Notes: generated by a model not told the origin, from the letters alone. A stretch of DNA of 6,417 nucleotides from Alphaproteobacteria bacterium (GCA_005883445.1 VAZL01000102.1:1-6417); one strand, 5' to 3'. Shown: positions 1-6,026, counted from the stretch's first letter. Program-made: numbers and translations.

Positions 1-435
1 ATCATCAAGGATTTGGCCGCCGACATGCAGCCCTTCTTCGACAAGTGGCAGCGGGCGAAGGGCGCGTTCGTACCCTCGCAGACGCGCAACGACGAGATCG
101 AACGCATCAGGCCGGACAGCGCCGCGCGCATCGCCGCCGATGCCGCCATCGAATGCATCAATTGCGGGATATGCTACGCCGCCTGCGATACCGTGCGCTG
201 GAATTCCGACTATCTTGGGCCGGCGGCGCTCAATCGCGCGTGGACGCTCGTGAACGACGTTCGCGACGGCGCAAACGCGGCGCGTTTGCAGGCGGTCGCG
301 GCCTCCGGCGGCTGCCACGCCTGCCACTCGCACCAGTCCTGCCAGGAGCTCTGTCCGCAGCGCCTCAATCCGACCGCCTCGATCGCGGGCCTCAAGCGCC
401 GCACCATGTGGGCTTACCTCAAGGGCGAGATATGA
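1..435 (+). CDS. sdhB: Succinate dehydrogenase/fumarate reductase iron-sulfur subunit, C-terminal part (5' truncated by window)
   Basis: The reading frame is open from base 1, so the true start and the N-terminal [2Fe-2S] domain lie upstream; 144 residues are visible. They form the C-terminal ferredoxin-like domain that passes electrons between FAD and quinone. CINCGICYAAC (Cys52, 55, 58, 62 of the visible part) supplies three ligands of the [4Fe-4S] cluster and one of the [3Fe-4S] cluster. CHSHQSCQELCP (Cys108, 114, 118) has the family spacing C-x5-C-x3-CP and supplies the rest. YLGPAAL and the following RDG resemble both SdhB and FrdB. Against E. coli SdhB, the quinone-site Trp164 and His207 appear kept (Trp67, His109), but the Pro after the fourth Cys is Asp63. 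The stop overlaps the next start (ATGA). The family assignment is firm; oxidase versus reductase direction cannot be told from this subunit. Confidence 0.92.
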   Translation: MIKDLAADMQPFFDKWQRAKGAFVPSQTRNDEIERIRPDSAARIAADAAIECINCGICYAACDTVRWNSDYLGPAALNRAWTLVNDVRDGANAARLQAVAASGGCHACHSHQSCQELCPQRLNPTASIAGLKRRTMWAYLKGEI

Positions 436-761
436 ACGTCCGTCTCTATGTCTGGCAGCGGCTCACCGCGGCGCTCATGGTGCCGCTGGTGCTGGCGCAC
501 GTCGCCGTCATCTTCTATGCGAGCCGCAAAGGAATGACGGCCGCGGAGATTCTCGCGCGCACGCGCGGCAGCATCGCCTGGGCGTCGTTCTACGGCGCCT
601 TCGTTGTTGCCGCAGCCATCCATGCGGCGATCGGCGTGCGCAACGTGCTGACCGAATGGTCGCCGCTTGAGGATCGCGGCGCCGGCATCTTCGCGAGCGC
701 TTTCGGAGCGCTGCTGCTTCTCCTCGGCGCGCGCGCGGTCGCCGCGGTGGTGCTGCCATGA
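432..761 (+). CDS. sdhD: SdhD-like cytochrome b membrane anchor subunit
   Basis: A 109-residue hydrophobic protein with three likely transmembrane helices, around residues 11-30, 48-70 and 87-108. The N-terminal W-x-QR-L-TA (Trp8-Gln9-Arg10) is the usual opening of SdhD-type anchors. His64-AAIG-x-R leading to VLTEW aligns with the E. coli SdhD stretch around heme ligand His71, so His64 is the probable axial ligand of heme b. The position matching quinone-site Tyr83 is Trp76. The ATG at 432 overlaps the upstream stop and has AAGGG at 421-425, six bases away. Longer versions of this frame starting upstream would overlap the iron-sulfur gene and lack family similarity. The subunit would pair with the next product to hold the complex in the inner membrane. 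Family identity comes from motifs and context; anchors diverge quickly, so the D label is less sure than the role. Confidence 0.82.
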   Translation: MNVRLYVWQRLTAALMVPLVLAHVAVIFYASRKGMTAAEILARTRGSIAWASFYGAFVVAAAIHAAIGVRNVLTEWSPLEDRGAGIFASAFGALLLLLGARAVAAVVLP

Positions 762-1108
762 CGGTACGCCACTTGAGCCACCGCCAGGGCGTGCTTTGGA
801 TCGCGGCGCTGGTGCACCGGCTTTCCGGCCTGGCGCTCGCCATCTTCCTGCCGGTGCATTTCCTGACGCTCGGTCTCGCCATTCACGGCGAAGCCCCGCT
901 GGAAAGCTTCTTGCGCTGGAGCGATCAGCCGCTGGTCAAGCTCGCCGAAAGCGGTCTCGTCTTTCTTCTCCTGGTGCACATGCTGGGAGGGCTGCGCCTG
1001 CTGGTGATCGAGAATCTTCCTTGGCGCAATGGACAGAAAGAGCTCGCCACGATCGCGGCCGGACTGTCGGCCGTCATCGCGCTCATCCTGCTGGCGCGCC
1101 TGTTCTGA
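758..1108 (+). CDS. sdhC: SdhC-like cytochrome b membrane anchor subunit
   Basis: A 116-residue membrane protein with three likely helices, around residues 13-40, 63-87 and 95-115. HRLSG (His20-Arg21, Ser23-Gly24), followed by a helix with a second His (His34), is the hallmark of SdhC/cytochrome b556. His74-x3-G-x-R (LVHMLGGLR) aligns with the E. coli SdhC heme ligand His84. With His64 of the preceding subunit this gives one bis-His heme b. Arg21 corresponds to quinone-site Arg31, but the position of Ser27 is Ala17. The ATG at 758 overlaps the preceding stop as ATGA, which suggests translational coupling. The two anchors are about the usual size of their family. The order Fe-S, D-like, C-like, flavoprotein differs from the common C-D-A-B order. 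Confidence 0.85.
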   Translation: MTVRHLSHRQGVLWIAALVHRLSGLALAIFLPVHFLTLGLAIHGEAPLESFLRWSDQPLVKLAESGLVFLLLVHMLGGLRLLVIENLPWRNGQKELATIAAGLSAVIALILLARLF

Positions 1109-1115
1109 AGATCAT

Positions 1116-2846
1116 ATGACCCTCGAACGGCTCAAGACCGACATTTTGATTCTCGGCTCCGGCGGCGCCGGCCTGTTCGCGGCGCTGCATGCGCACAAGG
1201 CCAATCCCGATCTCGACGTCATTGTCGCGACCAAGGGTCTGCTCGGGAAGTGCGGCTGCACGCGCATGGTGCAGGGCGGCTACAACGTGGCGCTCAACCC
1301 GGGCGACTCGATCGAGCGCCATTTCATGGATACCATCGAGGGCGGCAAATGGCTGCCGCATCAGGAGCTCGCCTGGACGCTGGTGTCGACCGCGGTCGAG
1401 CGCGTGCGCGAGCTCGAGAACGAGATCGGCTGCTTCTTCGATCGCAATCCGGACGGCACGCTGCACGGCAAAGCCTTCGCCGGCCAGACCTTCGACCGTA
1501 CGGTGCACAAGGGCGATCTGACCGGCATCGAGATCATCAACCGGCTGATGGAGCAGGTGTGGGCGCGACCGATCCGTCGCCTGGAAGAGCATCGCGCCGT
1601 GGCGCTCATTCCGGCGCAGGACGGAGCGCTTGCGGGCGTGCTTATGATCGATATCCGCACCGGCGCGTTCCGTTTCGTCGCCGCGCAGGCGGTGCTGCTG
1701 GCGACCGGCGGCGGGCCGACTATGTACCGCTACCACACCCCGTCCGGCGACAAGAGCATGGACGGGTTGGCGATGGCGTTGCGCGCGGGACTTCCATTGC
1801 GCGACATGGAGATGGTGCAGTTCCATCCGACCGGGCTGCTTGCCGGAGCGGACACCCGCATGACCGGCACCGTGCTCGAGGAGGGGCTGCGCGGCGCCGG
1901 CGGCCATCTCCTCAACGGCGCAATGCACCGCTTCATGGGCGACTATGACGCAAGTCTCGAGCGCGCCACCCGCGACGTCGTCAGCCGCGCCATCTCCGCG
2001 GAGATGAAGGCCGGGCGCACGAGCCCGCACGGCGGCGTCTACATCAAGATGAGCCACCTCGGGCCAGCCAAGGTGGCGAAGGAGTTCAAGGGCATGGTGG
2101 ATCGCTGCCGCGACTGCGGCTTCGATCTCGCCGGCGGCCTCGTCGAGGTGGTGCCCACCGCGCATTACTTCATGGGCGGCCTCATCTGCCGGGCGGATAC
2201 CACGACCGATTGGCCGGGCCTTTTCGTCGCCGGCGAGGATGCGAGCGGCATGCACGGCGCCAACCGCCTGGGCGGTAACGGCGTCGCCAACTCGACCGTG
2301 TTCGGCGGCATCGCCGGCGACGTGATGCCGCGCTGGATCGCCGCCAATCCGGGCCACCGCGCGCCGGACGAGCACGTGCTGGATGTGGAACTTGCGCGCG
2401 CGCTCCATCCGTTCACGCGCAAAGGCGGCAATTTGAACGATCTGCGCGAACGGCTGCTCGATACCATGTGGGACGAGGTCGGCGTCGTGCGCGACGGCGC
2501 GGGCCTCGATCGCGGCATCGCGGCGCTCGATGCCATCGAGGCCGAGCTGTTGGCGACGGGCCTTGCGGATGAGGGCCGCGCCTTCAATATGACCTGGCAT
2601 GATTGGCTCAACCTGCGCTCGCTCACCGAGGCCAGCCGGGTGATTGCGCTCGCGGCCCGCAAGCGCGAGAATTCGCGCGGCGCGCACTTCCGCTCCGATT
2701 TTTCGGAGCCCGGCGACTTGCCGAGTTCGCGCTTCACGGTCGTGCGGCAAACGGCCGGTGGTCTCGAAATCACCGACGAGCCGGTTCGCTTCACCCACGT
2801 GAGGCCGGGCGAGACGCTGCTGCCGGATAAGTTCGCGGCCGAGTAA
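1116..2846 (+). CDS. sdhA: Succinate dehydrogenase/fumarate reductase flavoprotein subunit with Cys at the covalent-FAD His position
   Basis: A 576-residue FAD catalytic subunit that would interconvert succinate and fumarate, or analogues, facing the cytoplasm. The N-terminal Rossmann motif is GSGGAG (residues 14-19). Catalytic residues of the family are present: His237 in QFHPTG, Arg286 in TRDVVSR, His350 in PTAHYFMGG and Arg384 in HGANRLGGN. The C-terminal domain carries the usual SRGAHFRSDF. The key deviation is GCTRMVQGG (codon 48 TGC at 1257-1259), where SdhA and FrdA have SHT-x3-QGG/EGG; the flavin-linking His is Cys48. FAD is therefore probably bound non-covalently. In E. coli FrdA, replacing this His is known to spare fumarate reduction but abolish succinate oxidation, which hints at a reductive role. 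The start is ATG 1116, seven bases after the anchor gene, with GAAG upstream. A longer frame from 1029 overlaps sdhC and adds no family sequence. L-aspartate oxidase is a relative but unlikely, given the intact complex genes. Confidence 0.94.
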   Translation: MTLERLKTDILILGSGGAGLFAALHAHKANPDLDVIVATKGLLGKCGCTRMVQGGYNVALNPGDSIERHFMDTIEGGKWLPHQELAWTLVSTAVERVRELENEIGCFFDRNPDGTLHGKAFAGQTFDRTVHKGDLTGIEIINRLMEQVWARPIRRLEEHRAVALIPAQDGALAGVLMIDIRTGAFRFVAAQAVLLATGGGPTMYRYHTPSGDKSMDGLAMALRAGLPLRDMEMVQFHPTGLLAGADTRMTGTVLEEGLRGAGGHLLNGAMHRFMGDYDASLERATRDVVSRAISAEMKAGRTSPHGGVYIKMSHLGPAKVAKEFKGMVDRCRDCGFDLAGGLVEVVPTAHYFMGGLICRADTTTDWPGLFVAGEDASGMHGANRLGGNGVANSTVFGGIAGDVMPRWIAANPGHRAPDEHVLDVELARALHPFTRKGGNLNDLRERLLDTMWDEVGVVRDGAGLDRGIAALDAIEAELLATGLADEGRAFNMTWHDWLNLRSLTEASRVIALAARKRENSRGAHFRSDFSEPGDLPSSRFTVVRQTAGGLEITDEPVRFTHVRPGETLLPDKFAAE

Positions 2847-2853
2847 AGCGAGG
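2847..2853 (+). promoter_or_regulatory. Ribosome binding site of the hydratase alpha gene
   Basis: AGCGAGG lies directly after the flavoprotein stop and five bases before ATG 2859. It supports that start and re-initiation within one transcript. Confidence 0.55.
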
Positions 2854-2858
2854 CCACC

Positions 2859-3818
2859 ATGATTTCCATCTCGAGTGTTCAGCGCACCGCCGAGGAGCTG
2901 ATGGCCAAGGCGGCGATCGAGATTCCCGACGACTATCTCGCCGGCTTGCGCAAATGCGCCGATACCGAGAAAGGCGATCTATCCGCCTTCGTCATCAAGG
3001 CGATGCTGGAGAATTACGACGCCGCCAAGGAGGACCGCCGCGCCATGTGCGGCGACACCGGCCTGCCGCGCTGGTACGTCAAGATCGGCAACGAGGCGCG
3101 CATCGAAGGCGGGCCGGTGGCGCTGGAGGCGGCGTTGCGGCGCGCCACCGCGCGCGCCACCACCGACGTGCCGCTGCGTCCCAACCGCGTGCACCCGCTC
3201 TGGCGCACCGATCACAACAACAATGTGGGCATCGGCGCGCCGGAGATCGAATACGCGTTTCATCCCGACGCCGATTGGATCGAGCTCACCACGGTGCACA
3301 AAGGCGGCCTGTTCGGCTCCGACTATCGCATGCTGTTTCCCGGCGACGGCATCGACGGCATCAAGCGGTTCTATCTCGACACGCTGATCGGCTTCGGCAA
3401 GCGCGGGCTCGCCTGCCAGCCGGCGATCGTCGGCGTCGGGCTCGGCGGCTCCAAGGACACCAGCATGGTGCTGGGCAAGCAGGCGTCCTGTTTGCGCGTG
3501 GTCGGATCGCGCAATCCGGATCCCAAGATCGCCGCGCTGGAGGAGGAGCTCAAGGAGCTCGGCAACAGCATCGGCATGGGCGCCATGGGATTCATAGGCT
3601 CCTCGATGGTGATCGATTGCCACATCGAGGTCGGCTATTGCCACACCGGCGGCATGCCCATGTCGGTGCACATGTTCTGCCTGTCGTCGCGCCGCGCCTG
3701 CGCGCGCATTCTTGCCGACGGCCGGCCCCAGTTCCGCACCGACCCCATGTGGTTCACCGACTACATGCGGCGCGAAACGGTGGAATGGGAACGGCCCGCG
3801 GCCGAGGCGGCGGAGTAG
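2859..3818 (+). CDS. Class I (4Fe-4S) fumarase/tartrate-dehydratase-type hydratase, alpha subunit
   Basis: A 319-residue protein matching the N-terminal (alpha) domain of iron-sulfur class I hydro-lyases (FumA N-half, TtdA), slightly longer than TtdA. These enzymes add water to fumarate-type enoates. The three cluster cysteines are apparent: Cys64 in MCGDTGLP, Cys186 in ACQPAIVGVGLGG and Cys261 in GYCHTGGMP. HKGGLFGS (147-154), FPGDGIDGIK and GSRNPDP-x4-LEEEL also fit. It is divergent: the common CQDTG/CEDTG is CGDTG, and the NTG-x-N stretch after LRPNRVHPLWR reads TDHNNN. The substrate therefore cannot be fixed as fumarate/malate; mesaconate, tartrate or another 2-hydroxy diacid remain possible. 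The start is ATG 2859 with a good Shine-Dalgarno. The partner beta subunit is encoded two genes downstream (4199), beyond a VOC gene. Adjacency to the reductase genes suggests its enoate product or substrate is shared with that complex. Confidence 0.9.
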   Translation: MISISSVQRTAEELMAKAAIEIPDDYLAGLRKCADTEKGDLSAFVIKAMLENYDAAKEDRRAMCGDTGLPRWYVKIGNEARIEGGPVALEAALRRATARATTDVPLRPNRVHPLWRTDHNNNVGIGAPEIEYAFHPDADWIELTTVHKGGLFGSDYRMLFPGDGIDGIKRFYLDTLIGFGKRGLACQPAIVGVGLGGSKDTSMVLGKQASCLRVVGSRNPDPKIAALEEELKELGNSIGMGAMGFIGSSMVIDCHIEVGYCHTGGMPMSVHMFCLSSRRACARILADGRPQFRTDPMWFTDYMRRETVEWERPAAEAAE

Positions 3819-3821
3819 GGG

Positions 3822-4193
3822 ATGGCGCGCCTCAACAAAGTCTGCCCGCAACTGCCGGCCGCGGACGTCAGCGAGGCCGCCCGGTGGTATCGTGACAAGC
3901 TCGGCTTCACCATCAATCGTTTCTATCCCGAGCACGGCTTTGCCATCGTCCGCCGCGACGACATCGAAATCCATTTCTGGACGTGCAAGGAGCGGCGCAT
4001 CGCCGAGCACACATCGGCCTATTTCAGGGTCGACGACATTGACGCTCTGCACGCGACTTTGGCCGCAGCGAACGACGGCGGCAGGCTCAGCGAGGTCGCC
4101 GACCGTGCATGGGGCATGCGCGAATTCTACGTGTGGGACCCGGACGGCAACCTGCTGAAGTTCGGCGTTCCGGCGCCGGCGGCCGCGGAGTAA
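3822..4193 (+). CDS. VOC superfamily protein (glyoxalase/bleomycin-resistance fold)
   Basis: A 123-residue cytosolic protein with the one-domain layout of the vicinal-oxygen-chelate superfamily. LPAADVSEAARWYRDKLGF (11-29) is the first beta-alpha motif, DIEIHFW (47-53) the central strand, and WGMREFYVWDPDGNLLKFG (97-115) the C-terminal signature typical of the bleomycin-resistance-like branch. His51 and Glu101 could be metal-ligand positions, but that branch often binds no metal, so catalysis is not proven. The start is ATG 3822, three bases after the alpha stop, with GGAG at 3812-3815. The gene sits between the two subunit genes of one enzyme, an odd position suggesting a linked job, such as epimerising or detoxifying an intermediate or protecting the hydratase. 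That is inference; the sequence does not name a substrate. True bleomycin resistance is unlikely in this context. Confidence 0.85.
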   Translation: MARLNKVCPQLPAADVSEAARWYRDKLGFTINRFYPEHGFAIVRRDDIEIHFWTCKERRIAEHTSAYFRVDDIDALHATLAAANDGGRLSEVADRAWGMREFYVWDPDGNLLKFGVPAPAAAE

Positions 4194-4198
4194 CGGCG

Positions 4199-4867
4199 AT
4201 GGCGGAGCTCAACACGGTCCATCTTACCCTTCCGGCGGCGACCGACGATCTGCGCAAGCTTCAAATCGGCACGGTCGCCTATCTCAGCGGCCGCATCTTC
4301 ACCGCGCGCGAGGGCGTCTACAAGCGCGCCATCGAGGACGGCGCCGGCATGCCGGCCGCACGCGATGCGCTCGGGCTTGCCAACTTCCACTGCTCGCCGG
4401 CGGCGACGGTCAATGCCGACGGCAGCTACACCGTCGGCGCCGTCACCGCCACCGCCTCGTTCCGCTTCGCGCAGTGGCTCGACGGCTGGTTCCAGCTCTC
4501 CGGCTGCAACGTCATCATCGGCAAGGGCGGAATGACGTCCGAGGTCTATCGCAAGTCGTTCGTGCCCAACCACGCGATCTATCTCACCACGGTCGGATAC
4601 GGCACCGGCGCGCTGCTCGGGCGCGGCATCAAGCGCGTCGCCGGCGTCTATTGGCTCGAGGAGTTGGGGCTGGCGCAGGCGGTCTGGGTGCTCGACGTCG
4701 ACAAGTTCGGGCCGTTCCTGGTCGAGAGCGACCTTGCCGGCAACAGCCTGTTCGAGCGCGAGAACGCCAAGATCGCGCCCGGGCTCGCGAAACTTTACGC
4801 CGGCACCAAGCCGGCCACGCTGCGCCGCTACGGCGAGACCGACGACAAGACCGAAGAGGTGATCTGA
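4199..4867 (+). CDS. Class I fumarase/tartrate-dehydratase-type hydratase, beta subunit
   Basis: A 222-residue protein matching the C-terminal (beta) domain of class I hydratases (FumA C-half, TtdB), a little longer than TtdB. Recognisable parts are IGTVAYLSGRIFTARE (23-38), NVIIGKGGM (104-112, with Lys109), HAIYLTTVGYGTGALL, and VWVLDVDKFGPFLVESD with GNSLFE near the C terminus. It should complete the active site with the alpha subunit. Two signatures are altered: the usual TARDAAHKR is TAREGVYKR, and the usual GPTT-x2-RM region is VTATASFRF. Thr85 and Arg89 keep the T-x3-R spacing expected of substrate-binding residues. These changes hint at a non-standard substrate. ATG 4199 lies five bases after the VOC stop with GGAG at 4187-4190. 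A longer frame beginning at 4109 only overlaps the VOC gene. It is the last gene of the operon. Confidence 0.87.
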   Translation: MAELNTVHLTLPAATDDLRKLQIGTVAYLSGRIFTAREGVYKRAIEDGAGMPAARDALGLANFHCSPAATVNADGSYTVGAVTATASFRFAQWLDGWFQLSGCNVIIGKGGMTSEVYRKSFVPNHAIYLTTVGYGTGALLGRGIKRVAGVYWLEELGLAQAVWVLDVDKFGPFLVESDLAGNSLFERENAKIAPGLAKLYAGTKPATLRRYGETDDKTEEVI

Positions 4868-4905
4868 GGCCCGCGCTGACGGCGCGACACGTTGGGGTTG
4901 CAGCA

Positions 4906-4937
4906 TTCCCTGTAAATAACAGGCCGAAAACAGGGAA
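4906..4937. repeat. 8-bp perfect inverted repeat after the operon
   Basis: TTCCCTGT (4906-4913) and ACAGGGAA (4930-4937) are perfect inverted repeats with a 16-base spacer. A competing smaller hairpin is CCTGT-aaata-ACAGG (4909-4923). It starts 39 bases after the last operon stop. No T-run follows, so it is not a canonical intrinsic terminator. It could be a 3'-end stabilising stem or a remnant of a dispersed repeat. Confidence 0.5.
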
Positions 4938-5026
4938 GCGGAGCCCGCGATCGTTTCCTACAGCCGCAGGTTGGTTGTTCGTGCCCGCGCTGCTGCTTGC
5001 CTTGCCAAAAAGTGCCGTGGGCCCGC

Positions 5027-5117
5027 GCCCTCATGCTGAGGAGCATCGCAGCGCAAATGGGAGCACAAACGCGCCCATCGCCTCGGAGCGCTGCGATGCG
5101 TCTCGAAGCATGAGGGC
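5027..5117 (+). repeat. REP-like intergenic palindrome, copy 1
   Basis: A 91-base hairpin. Outer arms GCCCTCATGCT (5027-5037) and AGCATGAGGGC (5107-5117) are perfect over 11 bp. Inner arms GCATCGCAGCGC (5043-5054) and GCGCTGCGATGC (5088-5099) are perfect over 12 bp. A weaker ATGGG/CCCAT pair lies in the loop. The left arm carries CTGAGGAGC and the right arm TCTCGAAGC, giving the element a direction. I recognise this pattern as a dispersed intergenic repeat of Bradyrhizobium-type genomes; that part is recollection. It may also help end or stabilise the operon transcript. Confidence 0.7.
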
Positions 5118-5128
5118 CATACCGTGCC

Positions 5129-5210
5129 CGTCCTCATCCTTCGAGACGCGCGCAGGCTCTTTCGACTTTGCGGAAGCGTTTGCGCATGCGCGCTCCTCAG
5201 GATGAGGACG
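5129..5210 (-). repeat. REP-like intergenic palindrome, copy 2, opposite orientation
   Basis: An 82-base hairpin with outer arms CGTCCTCATCCT (5129-5140) and AGGATGAGGACG (5199-5210), perfect over 12 bp. TCGAGACGCGCGCA follows the left arm and a GCGC-rich stretch with CTCCTC precedes the right arm. It belongs to the same family as copy 1, but the TCGAGAC arm comes first, so it is inverted. Eleven bases separate the two copies. Confidence 0.7.
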
Positions 5211-5228
5211 AGCATCGCGTTTCAGCCT

Positions 5229-5660
5229 ATCTCACGATGTCAAACAGCCCATCTCGTTCCCGCGGCGCGTTCGTGCGCCCGGGTCTTGCAACTTCGCTTC
5301 ACCGCCCCCGAATCGAGGGGTGGGCGGAGCGCCGAGAAACGTTCGGGTGCTCGGCGGAACACCCGTGGGGCGTGCACATAACGCGGCACGCCAGGCGCCT
5401 AGCGAGGCGCCTTGCGTCCCATGACGCGGGACGCTCGCCTCTCGGCGCTCCACCGTGGCGGTTTTGGGCTCCCGGGGCCGCGCTTCTCTCCCCGGTACCG
5501 CCCTAGGCTTGCGCTTCGGCGGGCATCCGGATCCCTCTCAGCGAGCTCCTCGCAGCCAGGTCGTAGTGCCTGACGGGCGGGGTCCCTGCCTCCCGGGGCA
5601 GCGGTTACAAGCCGCCGCCGCAGGACGCCACACCTCGCTCCGCATTCAGGATGCCTCGAG
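5229..5660. repeat. GC-rich, hairpin-dense stretch, probable dispersed intergenic repeat
   Basis: No reading frame here on either strand looks like a protein; all are short, Arg/Pro/Ala-rich and without recognisable motifs. The stretch holds several short stems: AGGCGCCT twice (5393-5400 and 5405-5412) around a 4-base loop, GCGTCCC/GGGACGC (5414-5420/5428-5434), GCCGAG/CTCGGC (5331-5336/5350-5355) and CGGGTG/CACCCG (5344-5349/5360-5365). Openings such as CTCACGATGTCAAACAGCC and the later CTGACGGGCGGGGTC and CCCGGGGCAGCGGTTAC resemble intergenic repeats I remember from Bradyrhizobium relatives. The boundaries are approximate and multi-copy status is unverified. Confidence 0.4.
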
Positions 5661-5880
5661 AACACGCCCTCAATGAGCAAGGCTGCGAGCAATCTAGTAT
5701 AGCTTCTCTACGTAGTCAAGAGGGTAGTTGGACAGTAGTCACAAGGAGATGCCCGGCTCGCCTGGAAGTACCTGAGCGGAAGGGAAAATTCGCGATGAAA
5801 AATTTTTTGCTGGACTCGCGTTACACGAATCTTTCAGAAGAGCGTATTCATCGAAATTACGTTTGGATCGCCGCTTTTGG
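5661..5880. other. Gene-poor stretch with no supported feature
   Basis: Composition falls relative to the preceding repeat. The only candidate is a 33-codon frame at 5795-5896 beginning MKNFLLDSRYTNLSEER, with a GGAAGGGAA tract about ten bases upstream. Its 3' end runs into the following repeat and it shows no family motif, so I do not call it a gene. AAGGAG at 5743-5748 directly abuts an ATG that opens only eight codons. Confidence 0.35.
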
Positions 5881-5960
5881 AGGACAGCGGACATAAATCG
5901 ACGTGTCGCCTCGGCCAAGTCGGTCGAGTCTGACCCATAGCGGACATCGGCCGGATCGAA
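5881..5960 (-). repeat. 'MSAMGQ'-type dispersed repeat
   Basis: AGCGGACAT occurs twice, at 5886-5894 and 5939-5947, 53 bases apart. The second follows TGACCCAT. The minus strand reads RPMSAMGQTRPTWPRR, a peptide string I recognise from many spurious hypothetical proteins of Bradyrhizobium-type genomes, where it arises from a multi-copy intergenic repeat. The periodicity is seen directly; the family assignment is recollection, and the borders are approximate. Confidence 0.5.
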
Positions 5961-6026
5961 ATCCTGCAGCGCGGCAGACGTTGCGTAGGGTGTGTTATCC
6001 TAAGGGCATGACGCGTGAATGGGCCA

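Noticed and set aside
1083..2798. 571-codon open frame on the minus strand opposite the flavoprotein gene
   Set aside because: It mirrors the GC-rich flavoprotein gene, is Ala/Arg/His-rich without domains, and the opposite strand has unmistakable SdhA/FrdA motifs.
2979..4052. 357-codon minus-strand frame opposite the hydratase alpha and VOC genes
   Set aside because: It spans two well-supported genes on the other strand, has low-complexity composition and no recognisable family.
4906..4937. Intrinsic terminator for the operon
   Set aside because: The inverted repeat is real, but no T-run follows it and a competing smaller hairpin overlaps; kept only as a repeat.
5027..5210. CRISPR array
   Set aside because: There are only two palindromic units, in opposite orientation, with an 11-base gap and no regular spacers.
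5399..5692. 97-codon minus-strand ORF
   Set aside because: It is Arg/Gly/Pro-rich and lies in the hairpin-dense repeat; no motif or ribosome binding site supports translation.
5785..5806. Terminator-like AAAATT ... AATTTT stem followed by Ts
   Set aside because: The stem is A/T only with a 9-base loop, and no gene upstream needs it.
5795..5896. 33-codon ORF MKNFLLDSRYTNLSEER...
   Set aside because: It is short, has no family resemblance, and its end is supplied by the following dispersed repeat; the Shine-Dalgarno-like tract is too distant to be convincing.
5981..6006. Promoter for the terminal membrane gene (TTGCGT as -35)
   Set aside because: No acceptable -10 box is found at 16-18 bases; GTAGGGTGTGTTA here looks more like half of another intergenic repeat.
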